Of a DNA stretch of 64,000 nt, positions 53,430-62,616 are shown in pieces (within the stretch, counting starts at the first letter, position 1; the number at the start of each line of letters is the position of its first letter). A model generated the notes under the pieces. That model saw only the letters and a program-made list of their open reading frames with translations, was not told the DNA's origin and made no database searches. The stretch covers positions 3,782,001-3,846,000 of the forward strand of contig NZ_JAHOOZ010000001.1 of the NCBI RefSeq assembly GCF_019075875.1, read 5' to 3'. The stretch is from Novosphingobium sp. G106. Lineage in GTDB: Bacteria; Pseudomonadota; Alphaproteobacteria; Sphingomonadales; Sphingomonadaceae. Both the position numbers and the translations under genes were made by a program.

Positions 53430-54605
53430 TCAATACTTGCCCCAGACGAAGCGCGAGGAGAGGGCGAAGTTCCAGACCGATCCGACGATGATGCCGGTGA
53501 TCGCGGCGGGGTATTCGTGCACCCCGAAGCGCACGAGGATCGCGGCGACGCCGACATTGGCGGTGAGGCCCACCGAGCAGGTCAGCGCGAACTTGCACCA
53601 GCCCTTGAGCAGCGGCACGAAGCCCGTCAGCCGCTTGTCCGAATAGGTCAGCGCGTTGTTGAGCACGAAGTTGAAGGTCATCGCCACCATCGCCGCGACC
53701 GTCTGGCCGAGCTCGAAGGCGGTGACCAGCTGGCCCTTGACCGGCGGCCCGCCGAAGATCGACAGGAAAGTCGTCAGCACCGCCATGTGCACGATGACGC
53801 CCACCGCGCCGATCGTGCCGAACAGCGCGAAGCGCGTCGGGATGATCCGGCCCAGCCAGCGGTCGTAGAGCCCGACGAGGAATTCGAAGACCACCGTCCG
53901 GTCGAGCTTGGACTCGCCGCCCGCGCGCGCCGCGAAATGCATCGGGAATTCCTTGACCCGCAGGGTCGTGTCGACCGTCGCCATGATGTCGAGCAGGATC
54001 TTGAAGCCCACGCCCGAGAGGCGGTGCGCGTCGCCGCGCAAGGTCTCGGCGCGCAGCATGAAATAGCCGCTCATCGGATCGCTGAGTTCGACGCCGGTGA
54101 CCTTGCGCGCGATCGAATTGGCCAGGCCCGAGGCCTTGACCCGGTCGGGGCGGCCCCAGGCCTCGGTGCTCGCGCCCTCGGCAAAGCGCGAGGCGACGGC
54201 GACGTCGTAGTTCCCGCTCTCGACCGCCTCGAGCATGCCCGGCAGCAGCGCCGGATCGTGCTGGTGGTCGGCATCCATCACCGCGACGACCGGCGCCGCG
54301 GTCGCCAGCATGCCCTCGATCGCCGCCGAGGCCAGCCCGCGCCGGCCGATCCGCTGGATCACCCGCACCCGCGGATCGCCCTGGCTCAGCACCCGCGCCT
54401 CGTCCGAGGTCCCGTCGGGACTGTTGTCGTCGACGATGATCACTTCCCAGGCGATCCCCGACAGCGCCGCATCCAGCCGCGTCACCATCCCGGAAATGTT
54501 CGTGCGCTCGTTGTAGGTCGGCAGAACGACCGCTAGCTGCGGGCCCATCTGACGCCTGGCAGCGGCTTCGACCGCTGGTGAAGCAGTATCAATGACGGAT
54601 TGCAT
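53430..54605 (-). CDS. Dolichol-phosphate-mannose-synthase-like GT2 fused to GtrA domain
   Basis: A 391-residue two-part protein. Residues about 15-240 are a DPM1-like catalytic domain: LAVVLPTYNERTNISGMV, VIIVDDNSPDGT and the DxD in VVAVMDADHQHDP. Residues about 255-390 are a GtrA-type four-helix domain (RFALFGTIGAVGVIVHMAVLTTF, FNFVLNNALTYSDKR). Such fusions make and flip polyprenyl-phosphate-linked sugars for use outside the membrane. The start MQSVIDTAS at 54605 overlaps the stop of the upstream membrane protein gene by 17 bases; 54617 and 54629 are alternatives. Confidence 0.87.
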   Translation of the reverse strand: MQSVIDTASPAVEAAARRQMGPQLAVVLPTYNERTNISGMVTRLDAALSGIAWEVIIVDDNSPDGTSDEARVLSQGDPRVRVIQRIGRRGLASAAIEGMLATAAPVVAVMDADHQHDPALLPGMLEAVESGNYDVAVASRFAEGASTEAWGRPDRVKASGLANSIARKVTGVELSDPMSGYFMLRAETLRGDAHRLSGVGFKILLDIMATVDTTLRVKEFPMHFAARAGGESKLDRTVVFEFLVGLYDRWLGRIIPTRFALFGTIGAVGVIVHMAVLTTFLSIFGGPPVKGQLVTAFELGQTVAAMVAMTFNFVLNNALTYSDKRLTGFVPLLKGWCKFALTCSVGLTANVGVAAILVRFGVHEYPAAITGIIVGSVWNFALSSRFVWGKY

Positions 54606-55836
54606 AGAGTTTTCCATTCGGTCCGGCATATTTGAGTTCCAGCCATTGTGGTGCGGGTTCGGGCAGGTCTGCCTGGAAAAGCCACACGAAGTCGAAGCGA
54701 TTGCGCGGTAGGTTCACAAGCCACTGATCGAGGTCGATGCCCGAGCAGACCTTGCCGGGAGGCCGCGTCTTGCCGCGTGGGCTGAACGAGAGCTCGCCGT
54801 TGTAGGGCGTCCCCGGATTGTAGATCGGGGCCATGATCTGCTGACCGGGAATGTCCCAATAGGATGAGACGAAGGCATCGCGCCGCACGATCGCCAAGTT
54901 CGGCACACCCTTCAAGCTGTCGTTGTACCACGCGTTGAAACAGCCGCGTTCGGGCACGATATTGGCGATACGCGCGCCTCGGGGAATATATTGCAAGGCG
55001 CCGAGTTCGGCATTGAGCGATTTGCTGCGTTCGGCCCATCCATGGGCTGTCGCGCCGATACGGACGACGAAGAGCGCCACCGCGAAAGCGGCAATGATGC
55101 CCGCGGTCCGCGCATTGCCTTCGAACCGGACTGCGACGAGCGCGATGATGTACATGACCGAAACCAGGCGCGTGTCGACGTAGTAGCCGGACATCGAACT
55201 CGACGGCACAATCCAGAAGGCCACGAACAGGAATGCCGAGACCAGCGCGAGACTGAGCATCAGCCGGGCTTGCCCACGCAGCACAAGCACCGCCGGGATG
55301 GCTGCAATCAGAGCCAGGCTCGCCAGGTCGAGCAATTTCACTTCGTCCCGCAGCGGTGTGCCCAGGTTGGAAATCTTGAACTTGAGAGAGAAGGGCAGAC
55401 CGGGGGCCGCTCCGACGATCTCGCGTGCCGGCCCGAGCAGGATCAGCAGGGCAGGCAGGAGGACGGGCAGGCCGACGAAGACGATGCGCCGTGCCATGTA
55501 GCGGACGTTCCATTGACGATCGCGGATCAGCACTGACAGCTCGAACATGGCAAGCGTGCCGACGAGGACACACCAGGCGGCGAGATGCGCGAGCCAGACC
55601 ATCGAAGCGAGCACCAGCAAGCACGCGGCGCGCGGCAACTCGCTCCAGCTTGGGGTGCGGTACCAAAACAGGATCACAGCAAAAGCGAGCGTGATCCCCG
55701 TATGAAAATTCATGAAGCCGAAGAGATAGGTAAAGCTGTAGACGAAAGGGACCGCGAGCAGTGCCGTGGGCTGTACCGCGCCATGGACTGCCTTGCTCAG
55801 TTGCCGGATCAGCAGGATCTGGAGCGGCGGCAACAA
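54589..55836 (-). CDS. C-terminal part of a frameshifted multi-span membrane protein (GT-C-like)
   Basis: A 415-codon frame with about eight membrane helices (ALLAVPFVYSFTYLFGFMNFHTGITLAFAVILFWY and onward) and a C-terminal extramembrane domain (RGCFNAWYNDSLKGVPNLAIVRRDAFVSSYW, GIDLDQWLVNLPRNRFDFVWLF). The first start in this frame is 55836, but the coding signal continues upstream to 55871 and then shifts frame (see 55872-56173). With GT2-GtrA downstream making lipid-linked sugar, a GT-C glycosyltransferase using that donor is plausible. No Wzy polymerase is otherwise seen in the window, so a polymerase role is an alternative. Confidence 0.72.
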   Translation of the reverse strand: MLPPLQILLIRQLSKAVHGAVQPTALLAVPFVYSFTYLFGFMNFHTGITLAFAVILFWYRTPSWSELPRAACLLVLASMVWLAHLAAWCVLVGTLAMFELSVLIRDRQWNVRYMARRIVFVGLPVLLPALLILLGPAREIVGAAPGLPFSLKFKISNLGTPLRDEVKLLDLASLALIAAIPAVLVLRGQARLMLSLALVSAFLFVAFWIVPSSSMSGYYVDTRLVSVMYIIALVAVRFEGNARTAGIIAAFAVALFVVRIGATAHGWAERSKSLNAELGALQYIPRGARIANIVPERGCFNAWYNDSLKGVPNLAIVRRDAFVSSYWDIPGQQIMAPIYNPGTPYNGELSFSPRGKTRPPGKVCSGIDLDQWLVNLPRNRFDFVWLFQADLPEPAPQWLELKYAGPNGKLYAIRH

Positions 55837-55871
55837 CGCCGACAGGACGATCGCACCGCGCTCCGCCCCCC

Positions 55872-56173
55872 AGCAAGGGGCCGGCGGCAGCCATCAGCAA
55901 GTCCTGCCCCATGTTCGGCGCGATCACCCAGCGGAACCGGAAGTACTGCCGCAGGAAAGGCGATTGCTCGCCGTCCAGCATCACATGGTAGCGCGCCATG
56001 TGGGTGAGCAGATCGCCGAGCGGCGGCAGGGGAGCGGCCAGGAAGGGCACGAGCGAGCCGAGCGCCAAGGCCAGCCATAGCCAGGGCGACTGCCACCAGC
56101 GGGTCTCGGCGCCGCTCGTCGTCCGCGTGCCGTCGCAAACGAAAAGCCTGCTAGCCTGGTCCGCCGCTTTCAT
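55872..56173 (-). pseudogene. N-terminal part of the frameshifted membrane protein
   Basis: The frame begins MKAADQASRLF at 56173 and carries the first helix (PWLWLALALGSLVPFLAAPLPP) and a loop with LTHMARYHVMLDGEQSPFLRQYFRFRW, ending near LLMAAAGPLLG. After the run of six C (plus strand 55866-55871) this frame becomes arginine- and proline-rich nonsense. Removing one base from the run restores the sequence ERGAIVLSALLPPLQILL of the downstream frame. Joined, the protein has about 528 residues. Confidence 0.65.
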
Positions 56174-56361
56174 CGGGCGTGGCGCCGGTACGGGAGCCGA
56201 GCGGCGGCGAACGCGGCGATTCCGACCGAAGGGCGGCGGGCGGGCGGGCTTGCTGGTTCGCGTCGACCGTTATCCACCCGACCTATTCCCCGTCCTTGCG
56301 CGGCCCAGATAAGGTAAACGCGCGCACCTTGTCCACGTTCCGGTCCTGGTCCCCCGCCGCC

Positions 56362-57375
56362 TCAAGCCTCGTATTGCTCGCGATACCAGGCGACGAAACG
56401 CTTCACCCCTTCGCGAACGTCGGTCGCGGGCGAATATCCGGTCAACGTCCGCAGCAGCGACGCGTCGGCCCAGGTTGCCGGTACGTCGCCCGGCTGCATG
56501 TCCATGTAGTTGCGGATCGCCTTGCGGCCGAGTTCCTGCTCGATCGCGTCGATGAAATCCTCGAGCCGGACCTTGTCGCTGTTGCCGATGTTGACCACGC
56601 GGAACGGCGCGACCGGCGAGAGGCTGTCGCCCGCCGGCACCTCGCCAGGCGAGGCAGGGCGCTGCGGCACGGCATCGATCAGCAGGCGAATGCCGCGGAC
56701 CAGATCCTCGACATAGGTGAAGTCGCGGAACATCTGGCCGTGGTTGTAGATGTCGATCGGCGTGCCTTCGAGGATGCCTTTGGTGAACTTGAACAGCGCC
56801 ATGTCGGGCCGGCCCCAGGGGCCATAGACGGTGAAGAAGCGGAACATAGTCACCGGCAGGTCCCAGAGATGGGCATAGGAATGGCCCATCGATTCGTTCG
56901 CCTTCTTGGTCGCGGCGTAGATCGTCAGCGGCGTGTCGCACTTCTGCGTCTCGGCGAAAGGCATGTCCTCGTTCGCGCCATAGACCGACGAGGTCGAGGC
57001 CATCAGCAGGTGGCCGACGCCGAGTTCGCGCGCCACTTCCATCACGTTGAACGTGCCGGTGATGTTGGTGTCGATATAGGTGCGCGGATGCTCGAGGCTG
57101 TAACGCACACCGGCCTGCGCGGCGAGGTGGACGATGGCGTCGGGCGCCGCAGCGCGAGCATAGGCAATCAGCCGCTCGGACTCGAGGATGTCGAATTCCT
57201 CGGCACTGAAGGCATTGCTCTCACGCAGCATGGCGTGGCGCCGCTGCTTGAGCGCGACGTCGTAGTAGCTCGTCATGGCGTCGACGCCGACGACGCGGAA
57301 GCCTTCGGCGAGCAGCAGCCGCGACAGGTGGAAACCGATGAAGCCGGCCGTGCCGGTGACGAGGACGGTGCGCAT
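56362..57375 (-). CDS. NAD-dependent epimerase, UDP-glucuronate 4-epimerase-like
   Basis: A 337-residue extended SDR. NAD motif TGTAGFIGFHLSRLLL; HLAAQAGVRYSLEHPRTYIDTNITGTFNVMEVAR; catalytic Ser/Tyr/Lys in ASTSSVYGAN and YAATKKANE; substrate motif RFFTVYGPWGRPDMALFKFT. These match UDP-glucuronate 4-epimerases (UDP-galacturonate formation). UDP-glucose dehydrogenase, which makes UDP-glucuronate, is directly upstream on the same strand, 33 bases away, so the pair would supply UDP-GalA. A UDP-glucose 4-epimerase role is less likely. Confidence 0.87.
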   Translation of the reverse strand: MRTVLVTGTAGFIGFHLSRLLLAEGFRVVGVDAMTSYYDVALKQRRHAMLRESNAFSAEEFDILESERLIAYARAAAPDAIVHLAAQAGVRYSLEHPRTYIDTNITGTFNVMEVARELGVGHLLMASTSSVYGANEDMPFAETQKCDTPLTIYAATKKANESMGHSYAHLWDLPVTMFRFFTVYGPWGRPDMALFKFTKGILEGTPIDIYNHGQMFRDFTYVEDLVRGIRLLIDAVPQRPASPGEVPAGDSLSPVAPFRVVNIGNSDKVRLEDFIDAIEQELGRKAIRNYMDMQPGDVPATWADASLLRTLTGYSPATDVREGVKRFVAWYREQYEA

Positions 57376-57408
57376 GGGGTTAGTCCCTAGCTCCGCCATG
57401 GTTAACTT

Positions 57409-58713
57409 TCACCTGCCGACCGCGTGATAGTTGAGGCCGAGGCCTTCGGCGGTCTCGCGGTCGTAGATATTTCTGAGATCCACCAGCACCGGTTCGGCGA
57501 GTGCGGCCTTCATCCGTGCGAGGTCGAGCCCACGGTAGGCATCCCATTCGGTGACGATGACCGCAGCCGATGCACCGGCGATCGCTTCCCAGGGGCTGAC
57601 GACATATTCGACGTCCTCGAGCACGAGCCGCGCCTGCTCGACGCCTTCGGGATCGCAGGCGGCGACGAGCGCACCGGCGTCCTGCAGCGCGCGGATGATG
57701 GCGATGGCGGGAGAATCGCGCATGTCGTCGGTGTTGGGTTTGAAGGTCAGCCCGAGGATGGCGATGCGCTTGCCGCGCACGTCGCCACCGCAGGCCGCGA
57801 TCACCTTGCGGCCCATGGCACGCTTGCGGTTGTCGTTGACCGCGACAACGGCCTCGACGATGCGCTGCGGCGCCTCGAAATCCTGCGCGGTCTTGAGCAG
57901 GGCGACGGTGTCCTTGGGGAAGCAGCTGCCGCCATAGCCGGGTCCCGCGTTGAGGAACTTGCCGCCGATGCGGTTGTCGAGGCCGATGCCCCGCGCCACT
58001 TCGCGCACGTCAGCGCCGACCTTCTCGCAGAGGTCGGCGATCTCGTTGATGAAAGTGATCTTGGTCGCGAGGAAGGCGTTGCCGGCATATTTGGTCAGCT
58101 CGGCGCCGCGGCGGCTCATCTCGATCAGCGGCGACTTGCCGCCGAGGAACAGCGGGCGATAGACTGCGCGCATGGCCTGCAGGCCACGCTCGTCATCGCC
58201 GCCGATGACGATGCGGTCCGGATGCTTGAAGTCGGCGATCGCCGCGCCTTCGCGGAGGAATTCGGGGTTCGAGATCACGGCGAAATCGGCTGCGGGATTG
58301 GCCTCGCGGATGATCCGCTCGACCTCGTCACCGGTGCCCACGGGCACGGTCGACTTGTTGACGATCACCGTGAAACCGTCGATGGCGGCGGCGATTTCCT
58401 CGGCAGCGCCATAGACATAGGACAGGTCGGCATAGCCGTCGCCGCGGCGCGAAGGCGTGCCGACAGCGATGAACACGGCATCGGCGGCCTTGACCGCTTC
58501 GGCCAGCTCGGTGGTGAAAGACAGCCGCCCGGCCGCGGCGTTGCTTGCGACGAGATGATCGAGGCCGGGCTCGAAGATCGGGATCTGCCCGGCCTTGAGG
58601 GCGCCGATCTTGGCTTCGTCCTTGTCGACGCAGATGACGTCGTGGCCGAAGTCCGAAAAGCAGGCGCCCGATACGAGCCCGACGTAACCCGAACCGATGA
58701 CAGCAATCAGCAT
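57409..58713 (-). CDS. ugd: UDP-glucose 6-dehydrogenase
   Basis: A 434-residue dehydrogenase. The N-terminal Rossmann motif is GSGYVGLVSGACF, then VDKDEAKI; STVPVGTG; the catalytic Cys264 is in GPGYGGSCFPKDT; the C-terminal domain contains GLTFKPNTDDMRDSPA. It oxidises UDP-glucose to UDP-glucuronate in the cytosol. ATG 58713 is chosen because the Rossmann strand begins immediately (MLIAVIGSGYVG). The repeated non-coding element lies 114-147 bases upstream. Confidence 0.94.
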   Translation of the reverse strand: MLIAVIGSGYVGLVSGACFSDFGHDVICVDKDEAKIGALKAGQIPIFEPGLDHLVASNAAAGRLSFTTELAEAVKAADAVFIAVGTPSRRGDGYADLSYVYGAAEEIAAAIDGFTVIVNKSTVPVGTGDEVERIIREANPAADFAVISNPEFLREGAAIADFKHPDRIVIGGDDERGLQAMRAVYRPLFLGGKSPLIEMSRRGAELTKYAGNAFLATKITFINEIADLCEKVGADVREVARGIGLDNRIGGKFLNAGPGYGGSCFPKDTVALLKTAQDFEAPQRIVEAVVAVNDNRKRAMGRKVIAACGGDVRGKRIAILGLTFKPNTDDMRDSPAIAIIRALQDAGALVAACDPEGVEQARLVLEDVEYVVSPWEAIAGASAAVIVTEWDAYRGLDLARMKAALAEPVLVDLRNIYDRETAEGLGLNYHAVGR

Positions 58714-58826
58714 TTGAGCGACATACCCTTTTTCAGCGGCGCGGTAGGCTGGCAATTTCGCCAAAGCGCTTCGATCCGGATCGGCTTCCTCCTTTCGAGG
58801 CGGAAAATGACCGGATTGTGTCGGCG

Positions 58827-58860
58827 GCTCCCTAAACGAAGAGATTCGAGGGGGCTAGTG
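58827..58860. repeat. Copy A of a repeated non-coding element upstream of ugd
   Basis: GCTCCCTAAACGAAGAG and the following bases to CTAGTG match 63608-63642 at about 30 of 35 positions. The ends GCTCCC and GGGGGC can pair, and CGAA/TTCG forms an inner stem. The element is between the luxC-like gene end and the ugd start. Likely a promoter-proximal regulatory site shared by two polysaccharide operons. Confidence 0.6.
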
Positions 58861-58884
58861 AGGCATTTCCCAATCGCAGCAATG

Positions 58885-60120
58885 CTAGACCGAAATCGCG
58901 GCGAGGCGCGTCATTGCCGCGAGCAAGTCCTTGCCGTCCCAGATCGCATCGAAATCGAGCGCCGTGCCGACGCGCACGACGCGGTCGATCCCCCGCGGCA
59001 GACCCTCCGCCAGGGCTTCGCGCCATTCCTGGTTGTCGATCCCGAAGCTGACGATGGTCTGCCAGTGCGGCTGGGCAAGCGCGGCAAGTTCGTCGAGGGC
59101 ATCGACGCGGGCCTCACGGAAGAAACCGTTGCCAGCTTCGCTCGGCACGGCCAGCTGTGCCGGCCGGGCGCAGCGGATGACCCGGACGCGGTTGCTGGCG
59201 CTGGGCAGGATCGCGACGTCGCCTTCCATCGCTGCGCCCTGCTCGGCCAGCAGCTTGGCCACGGCGTCGGCGTCCTCCCACTCGAAATCGCCTTGCGAGA
59301 CCGCGCGTTCGATGGCCGTCCAGAAGCCTGCGCTCGCCTTTCCCACGCGCTCGGCCGAACCGCGCCAGACCACGGCACGCGGCGAAGAGCAGGCCATCTG
59401 GCCGAACCAGTAGGCGTCGTTGACGAAAGCCCGCGCCACGGCCTCTTGGTCGGCAGCCGCAAGCCAGGCCTCGGCGTCGATCACCGCGAGCGAGAACTTG
59501 TTGGGGAACACCAGCTCGCTCGCGGTCGGCGCCAGCGGGCTCGCGCGAACGAGATCGACCGTGGCGTCGCCGCCCCAGACGATTCTGAGACCGACCGCGC
59601 GCGACAGCGCATCGGTGATGGCGCGGTCATGCTCGTAGCGGACGATCGCGGTTGCGGCGCGGACCGGTTCGTCGGCTTCGGCCAGCACCCGCTCGAACAC
59701 CTGCATGAGCAGGCCGGCCTGGTCGCCCGAACGCGAGGAGACACGGACGATATTGGCATTGCCCGCGAGCATCGACAGCAGCAGCGAATAGACGAAGATC
59801 GTATCGACGTTCGACGGCGCAATATGAAAGGCAGAGCCGCGCGGCAGTCGCAAAGCCTCTGGATAGGCCGCGTCGAACCGCGCGCGCAGCCGCGCGATGT
59901 TGGCAGCGCGGGCCCAGAAGCCGAGCGCGACGAGCTCGGGATAGCGGCGCACCGTCGGATCGCTGCGCAGCGCACGGCCGAACTCTTCGACGAAGCCGAG
60001 CACCGGCGGTGCGAACGGCAGCAACGGGCGCGCGGCCAGCACCGCTGCCATCGTGCCGCCGCGCGGAAGCACCACGTTCACGCCGCCCAGCGGATCGTCG
60101 GTTGTGGTCACGTCATCCAT
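58885..60120 (-). CDS. LuxC-type acyl-CoA/acyl reductase
   Basis: A 411-residue member of the LuxC family (aldehyde-dehydrogenase-like). The N-terminal half has FHIAPSNVDTIFVYSLLLSMLAGNANIVRVSSRSGDQ, the cofactor/substrate region; the acyl-accepting Cys244 is in WFGQMACSSPRAVVW. In light-emitting bacteria LuxC reduces an enzyme-bound acyl group, delivered by LuxE, to a fatty aldehyde using NADPH. The start MDDVTTTDD overlaps the LuxE-like gene by 8 bases. No luciferase genes are present, so the aldehyde should serve another purpose, here probably the polysaccharide. Confidence 0.85.
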   Translation of the reverse strand: MDDVTTTDDPLGGVNVVLPRGGTMAAVLAARPLLPFAPPVLGFVEEFGRALRSDPTVRRYPELVALGFWARAANIARLRARFDAAYPEALRLPRGSAFHIAPSNVDTIFVYSLLLSMLAGNANIVRVSSRSGDQAGLLMQVFERVLAEADEPVRAATAIVRYEHDRAITDALSRAVGLRIVWGGDATVDLVRASPLAPTASELVFPNKFSLAVIDAEAWLAAADQEAVARAFVNDAYWFGQMACSSPRAVVWRGSAERVGKASAGFWTAIERAVSQGDFEWEDADAVAKLLAEQGAAMEGDVAILPSASNRVRVIRCARPAQLAVPSEAGNGFFREARVDALDELAALAQPHWQTIVSFGIDNQEWREALAEGLPRGIDRVVRVGTALDFDAIWDGKDLLAAMTRLAAISV

Positions 60121-61201
60121 TCTGGCTGCCAGATTGGCTGAAGGTGTCGCTACAGCCACGCACTTCGGCCTTGGGGATGCGGCCATGAACCGCGAAAGTC
60201 CGGCCCAGCCGGCCGCAGGGGCAGTCGTCCTCGCCGAGCAGCACGCCCTTGTCTTCGGTCAGCAGCGAATGGCCCGGATAGGAACGCGGCAGTACCGAGA
60301 GGACCTGGATCACCCCCGTCTCGCCGACTGCACATTCGCGCCAGTCGAGCGGATCGCGGATCACGACGTCGGCGAACAGCGGCGCGTGGAGCCGCCCTGC
60401 CTCGCATTCGACGAAAACCGAGCCGGTCTGCTCGACCATGCCATAGAAGTTATGGACACGCCCGAAGCCGCCCAGCGCATCGGCCTGGCTCTTGAACACC
60501 TCGTTCGAGACCTTCTCGTCCTCGAGCTTCTTCCAGCCGCCGCTGTGTACGAGGATCGCATCGCGGAAGGGCAGCTTGCGGCCCGAGCGTTCGAGCGCCT
60601 GGAGCAGGTAGCGCCAGACCATGAAGGTGAAGCCGAAGGCGAAGATCGGCTGGCCCTCGTAAACTTCGGCGAACTGGTCGATCGCTTCCCAGTCGAGCTC
60701 CATCGTCTCATCCTTGAGCGCGAAGATGTGCTGGCGGCCGAAGGTCATCATGCCGAGGATGCCGGCGCCGCGCGCGGAGAAGCTGCGCCGGTCCTTGACC
60801 ACGCTAGGATGGTCGATGATCAGCATCGGCAGACGCTTCGGCCCGAGGAACGAGGTCATGATCTTGACCAGAACGCGCGTCTGGTTGCGCGCCGTATCGG
60901 CATCGAGATAGATCCGCGACGGCTGCTGACCGGTCGTGCCCGACGAGGTCATCGTCTTGAACACCGCCTCGCGCGGGACCGAGGCGAGGTCGTGCAGCTT
61001 GAAGATCGAGACGGGCAGGAAAGGTGCCTCGACACCGCCCGGCGGCACGGCCTCGCCATATCCCTCTAGGATCGCATCATAGGGCGGGCAGGCGGCGCGG
61101 TGGTGCGCGGTCAGCTCGCGCATCTCCTCCGCGAGCACGGCGTGCTTCTCGCGCTGGGTAAGGCCGTAGACCGGCATATCGAACAAGCGGTCGATCATCA
61201 C
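60113..61201 (-). CDS. LuxE-type acyl-protein synthetase
   Basis: A 362-residue protein of the LuxE family. The ATP/acyl-binding motif is FKTMTSSGTTGQQPSRIYLDADTARNQ, with DILVHSGGWKKLEDE-type sequence and MVEQTGSVFVECEAGRLH as the second half of the adenylating fold. LuxE activates a fatty acid as acyl-AMP and transfers it to a Cys, then to LuxC. The Cys-rich tail DDCPCGRLGRTF carries a candidate acyl-accepting or metal cysteine. It overlaps the luxC-like gene and is 44 bases after the ligase gene. Confidence 0.85.
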   Translation of the reverse strand: MMIDRLFDMPVYGLTQREKHAVLAEEMRELTAHHRAACPPYDAILEGYGEAVPPGGVEAPFLPVSIFKLHDLASVPREAVFKTMTSSGTTGQQPSRIYLDADTARNQTRVLVKIMTSFLGPKRLPMLIIDHPSVVKDRRSFSARGAGILGMMTFGRQHIFALKDETMELDWEAIDQFAEVYEGQPIFAFGFTFMVWRYLLQALERSGRKLPFRDAILVHSGGWKKLEDEKVSNEVFKSQADALGGFGRVHNFYGMVEQTGSVFVECEAGRLHAPLFADVVIRDPLDWRECAVGETGVIQVLSVLPRSYPGHSLLTEDKGVLLGEDDCPCGRLGRTFAVHGRIPKAEVRGCSDTFSQSGSQNG

Positions 61202-61245
61202 GCCCTGTTACCGGCAAGGAATTCGGAATGGAAGCGGGCCGCGTT

Positions 61246-62610
61246 TCAGGTGCCGGCAGCCTCGTCCCAAGCGGCTTCGAGCGTGCTGGCAGCGACCTTG
61301 CCCGAAGCCGGCCGGGCGATCGGGGCGCGGGCCAGCCGCACTTCGATGCCGCGTGGCGGGAGCGAGAACAGCTCGACCAACTGCTGCCGCACCGCCGCGG
61401 TATCGGCCTGGCTTTCCAGCAGTACGCGCAGCGCATCCTCCGCGCCGAAACAGACGGCCTGGTGGCCGAACGCGGCCAGCCGCTGCTCGACCTCGTCGGC
61501 ATTCACCCGCAGGCCGAAGACCTTGACGATGCGCGAGGCCCGCCCGATGATCCGCAGCAGGCCATCGCCTCCGCGCAGCGCTATGTCGCCAGTGGCGAGC
61601 CGCCCGCCGAGCAGGTCGCCGACGGCAAGGTCGTCCGGGCCTTGGGCATAGCCCATCATCACGCCGGGGCTCTCGACCACCATCTCGCCCGGTTCACCCT
61701 CTCCGACGGGCCGGCCGTCCTCGCCTTGCAGATACACGGTCACGCCGGGCAGCGGCAGACCGATCGCCTCCGGCGCGGAACGCGCGCTTTCGGGCGGCAA
61801 CAGCGTGATGCGCGGGCCCGCCTCGGTCTGGCCGTACATCACGACGAAGCGCCGCCCGCTGAGCTCGGCCCATTCGGCAAAGAAGGCGACGAGCTTCGGG
61901 TCGAGCCGCCCGCCGGCCTGGGTCATGGTCCGCAGCGACGAAGTCTGGATCTTGCCCAGCAGCCGGCGCAGCGCCGCGTAGTGGAACGGCACGCCGGCGA
62001 TCGAGGTCGCCTGATGGGCTTCGAGATCCTCGAAATAGCCGGGCTCCATTACGCCATGCCGCGTCAGGCCGATGCAGCCGCCGGTGACGATGTGCGAGTG
62101 GATCACCGACAACCCGTAGGAATAGCTCATCGGCAGGTGCAGCAGCGGCCGCTCATCGGCATCGAGCGCTAGCGACTGCGCAATAGCCAGCGCATTGGCC
62201 AGCACGCCGGCGCGGCTTAGGCGCACGAGCTTGGGCGAACCCGTGCTGCCCGAGGTCGTCAGCAGCAGCGCCAGCTCGGGGTGGAGCACGGCGCCGCCCT
62301 GGCGCAGGTCGATACCGCCGATCGGGTCAATGACGGCGTCGACGCGGTAAAGTTCGGCAAGATGTTCGACGAGTTCTTCGGCAAGATCGGCTTCGAGTAG
62401 CAGCGGCGCATGGCCGGCGTCGAGCAGGGCGACATAGGCCGCAACGCATTCCGCAGTCAGGGAGCAGCGCAGGATCACCAGCGAGCGCGGCCCATCGAGC
62501 TCGGCGATCAGCGAGCGGCCCAGCGCCAACGTCTCGGCATAGGAGAGCACGCGCTCGCCGTCGCGCAGGCAGGGACGGGCGGCGTGGCGCTGAAAATAGT
62601 CGCCGAACAT
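61246..62610 (-). CDS. AMP-forming acyl/acyl-ACP ligase
   Basis: A 454-residue ANL-superfamily enzyme. The P-loop is LLLTTSGSTGSPKLVRLSR, A5 is VVMYGQTEAGPRI, A7 is LATGDIALRGGDGLLRIIGRASRIVKVFGLRV, and the C-terminal Lys is in RPASGKVAAS. It is shorter than most fatty-acyl ligases. With an ACP gene two genes upstream, it probably loads an acid onto that ACP. It is 6 bases after the SDR gene. Confidence 0.86.
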   Translation of the reverse strand: MFGDYFQRHAARPCLRDGERVLSYAETLALGRSLIAELDGPRSLVILRCSLTAECVAAYVALLDAGHAPLLLEADLAEELVEHLAELYRVDAVIDPIGGIDLRQGGAVLHPELALLLTTSGSTGSPKLVRLSRAGVLANALAIAQSLALDADERPLLHLPMSYSYGLSVIHSHIVTGGCIGLTRHGVMEPGYFEDLEAHQATSIAGVPFHYAALRRLLGKIQTSSLRTMTQAGGRLDPKLVAFFAEWAELSGRRFVVMYGQTEAGPRITLLPPESARSAPEAIGLPLPGVTVYLQGEDGRPVGEGEPGEMVVESPGVMMGYAQGPDDLAVGDLLGGRLATGDIALRGGDGLLRIIGRASRIVKVFGLRVNADEVEQRLAAFGHQAVCFGAEDALRVLLESQADTAAVRQQLVELFSLPPRGIEVRLARAPIARPASGKVAASTLEAAWDEAAGT

Positions 62611-62616
62611 CGCCGG

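Noticed and set aside
57376..57408. Further copy of the repeated element before the epimerase gene
   Set aside because: Only CTAGCTCC is shared and the gap is 33 bases; not enough.
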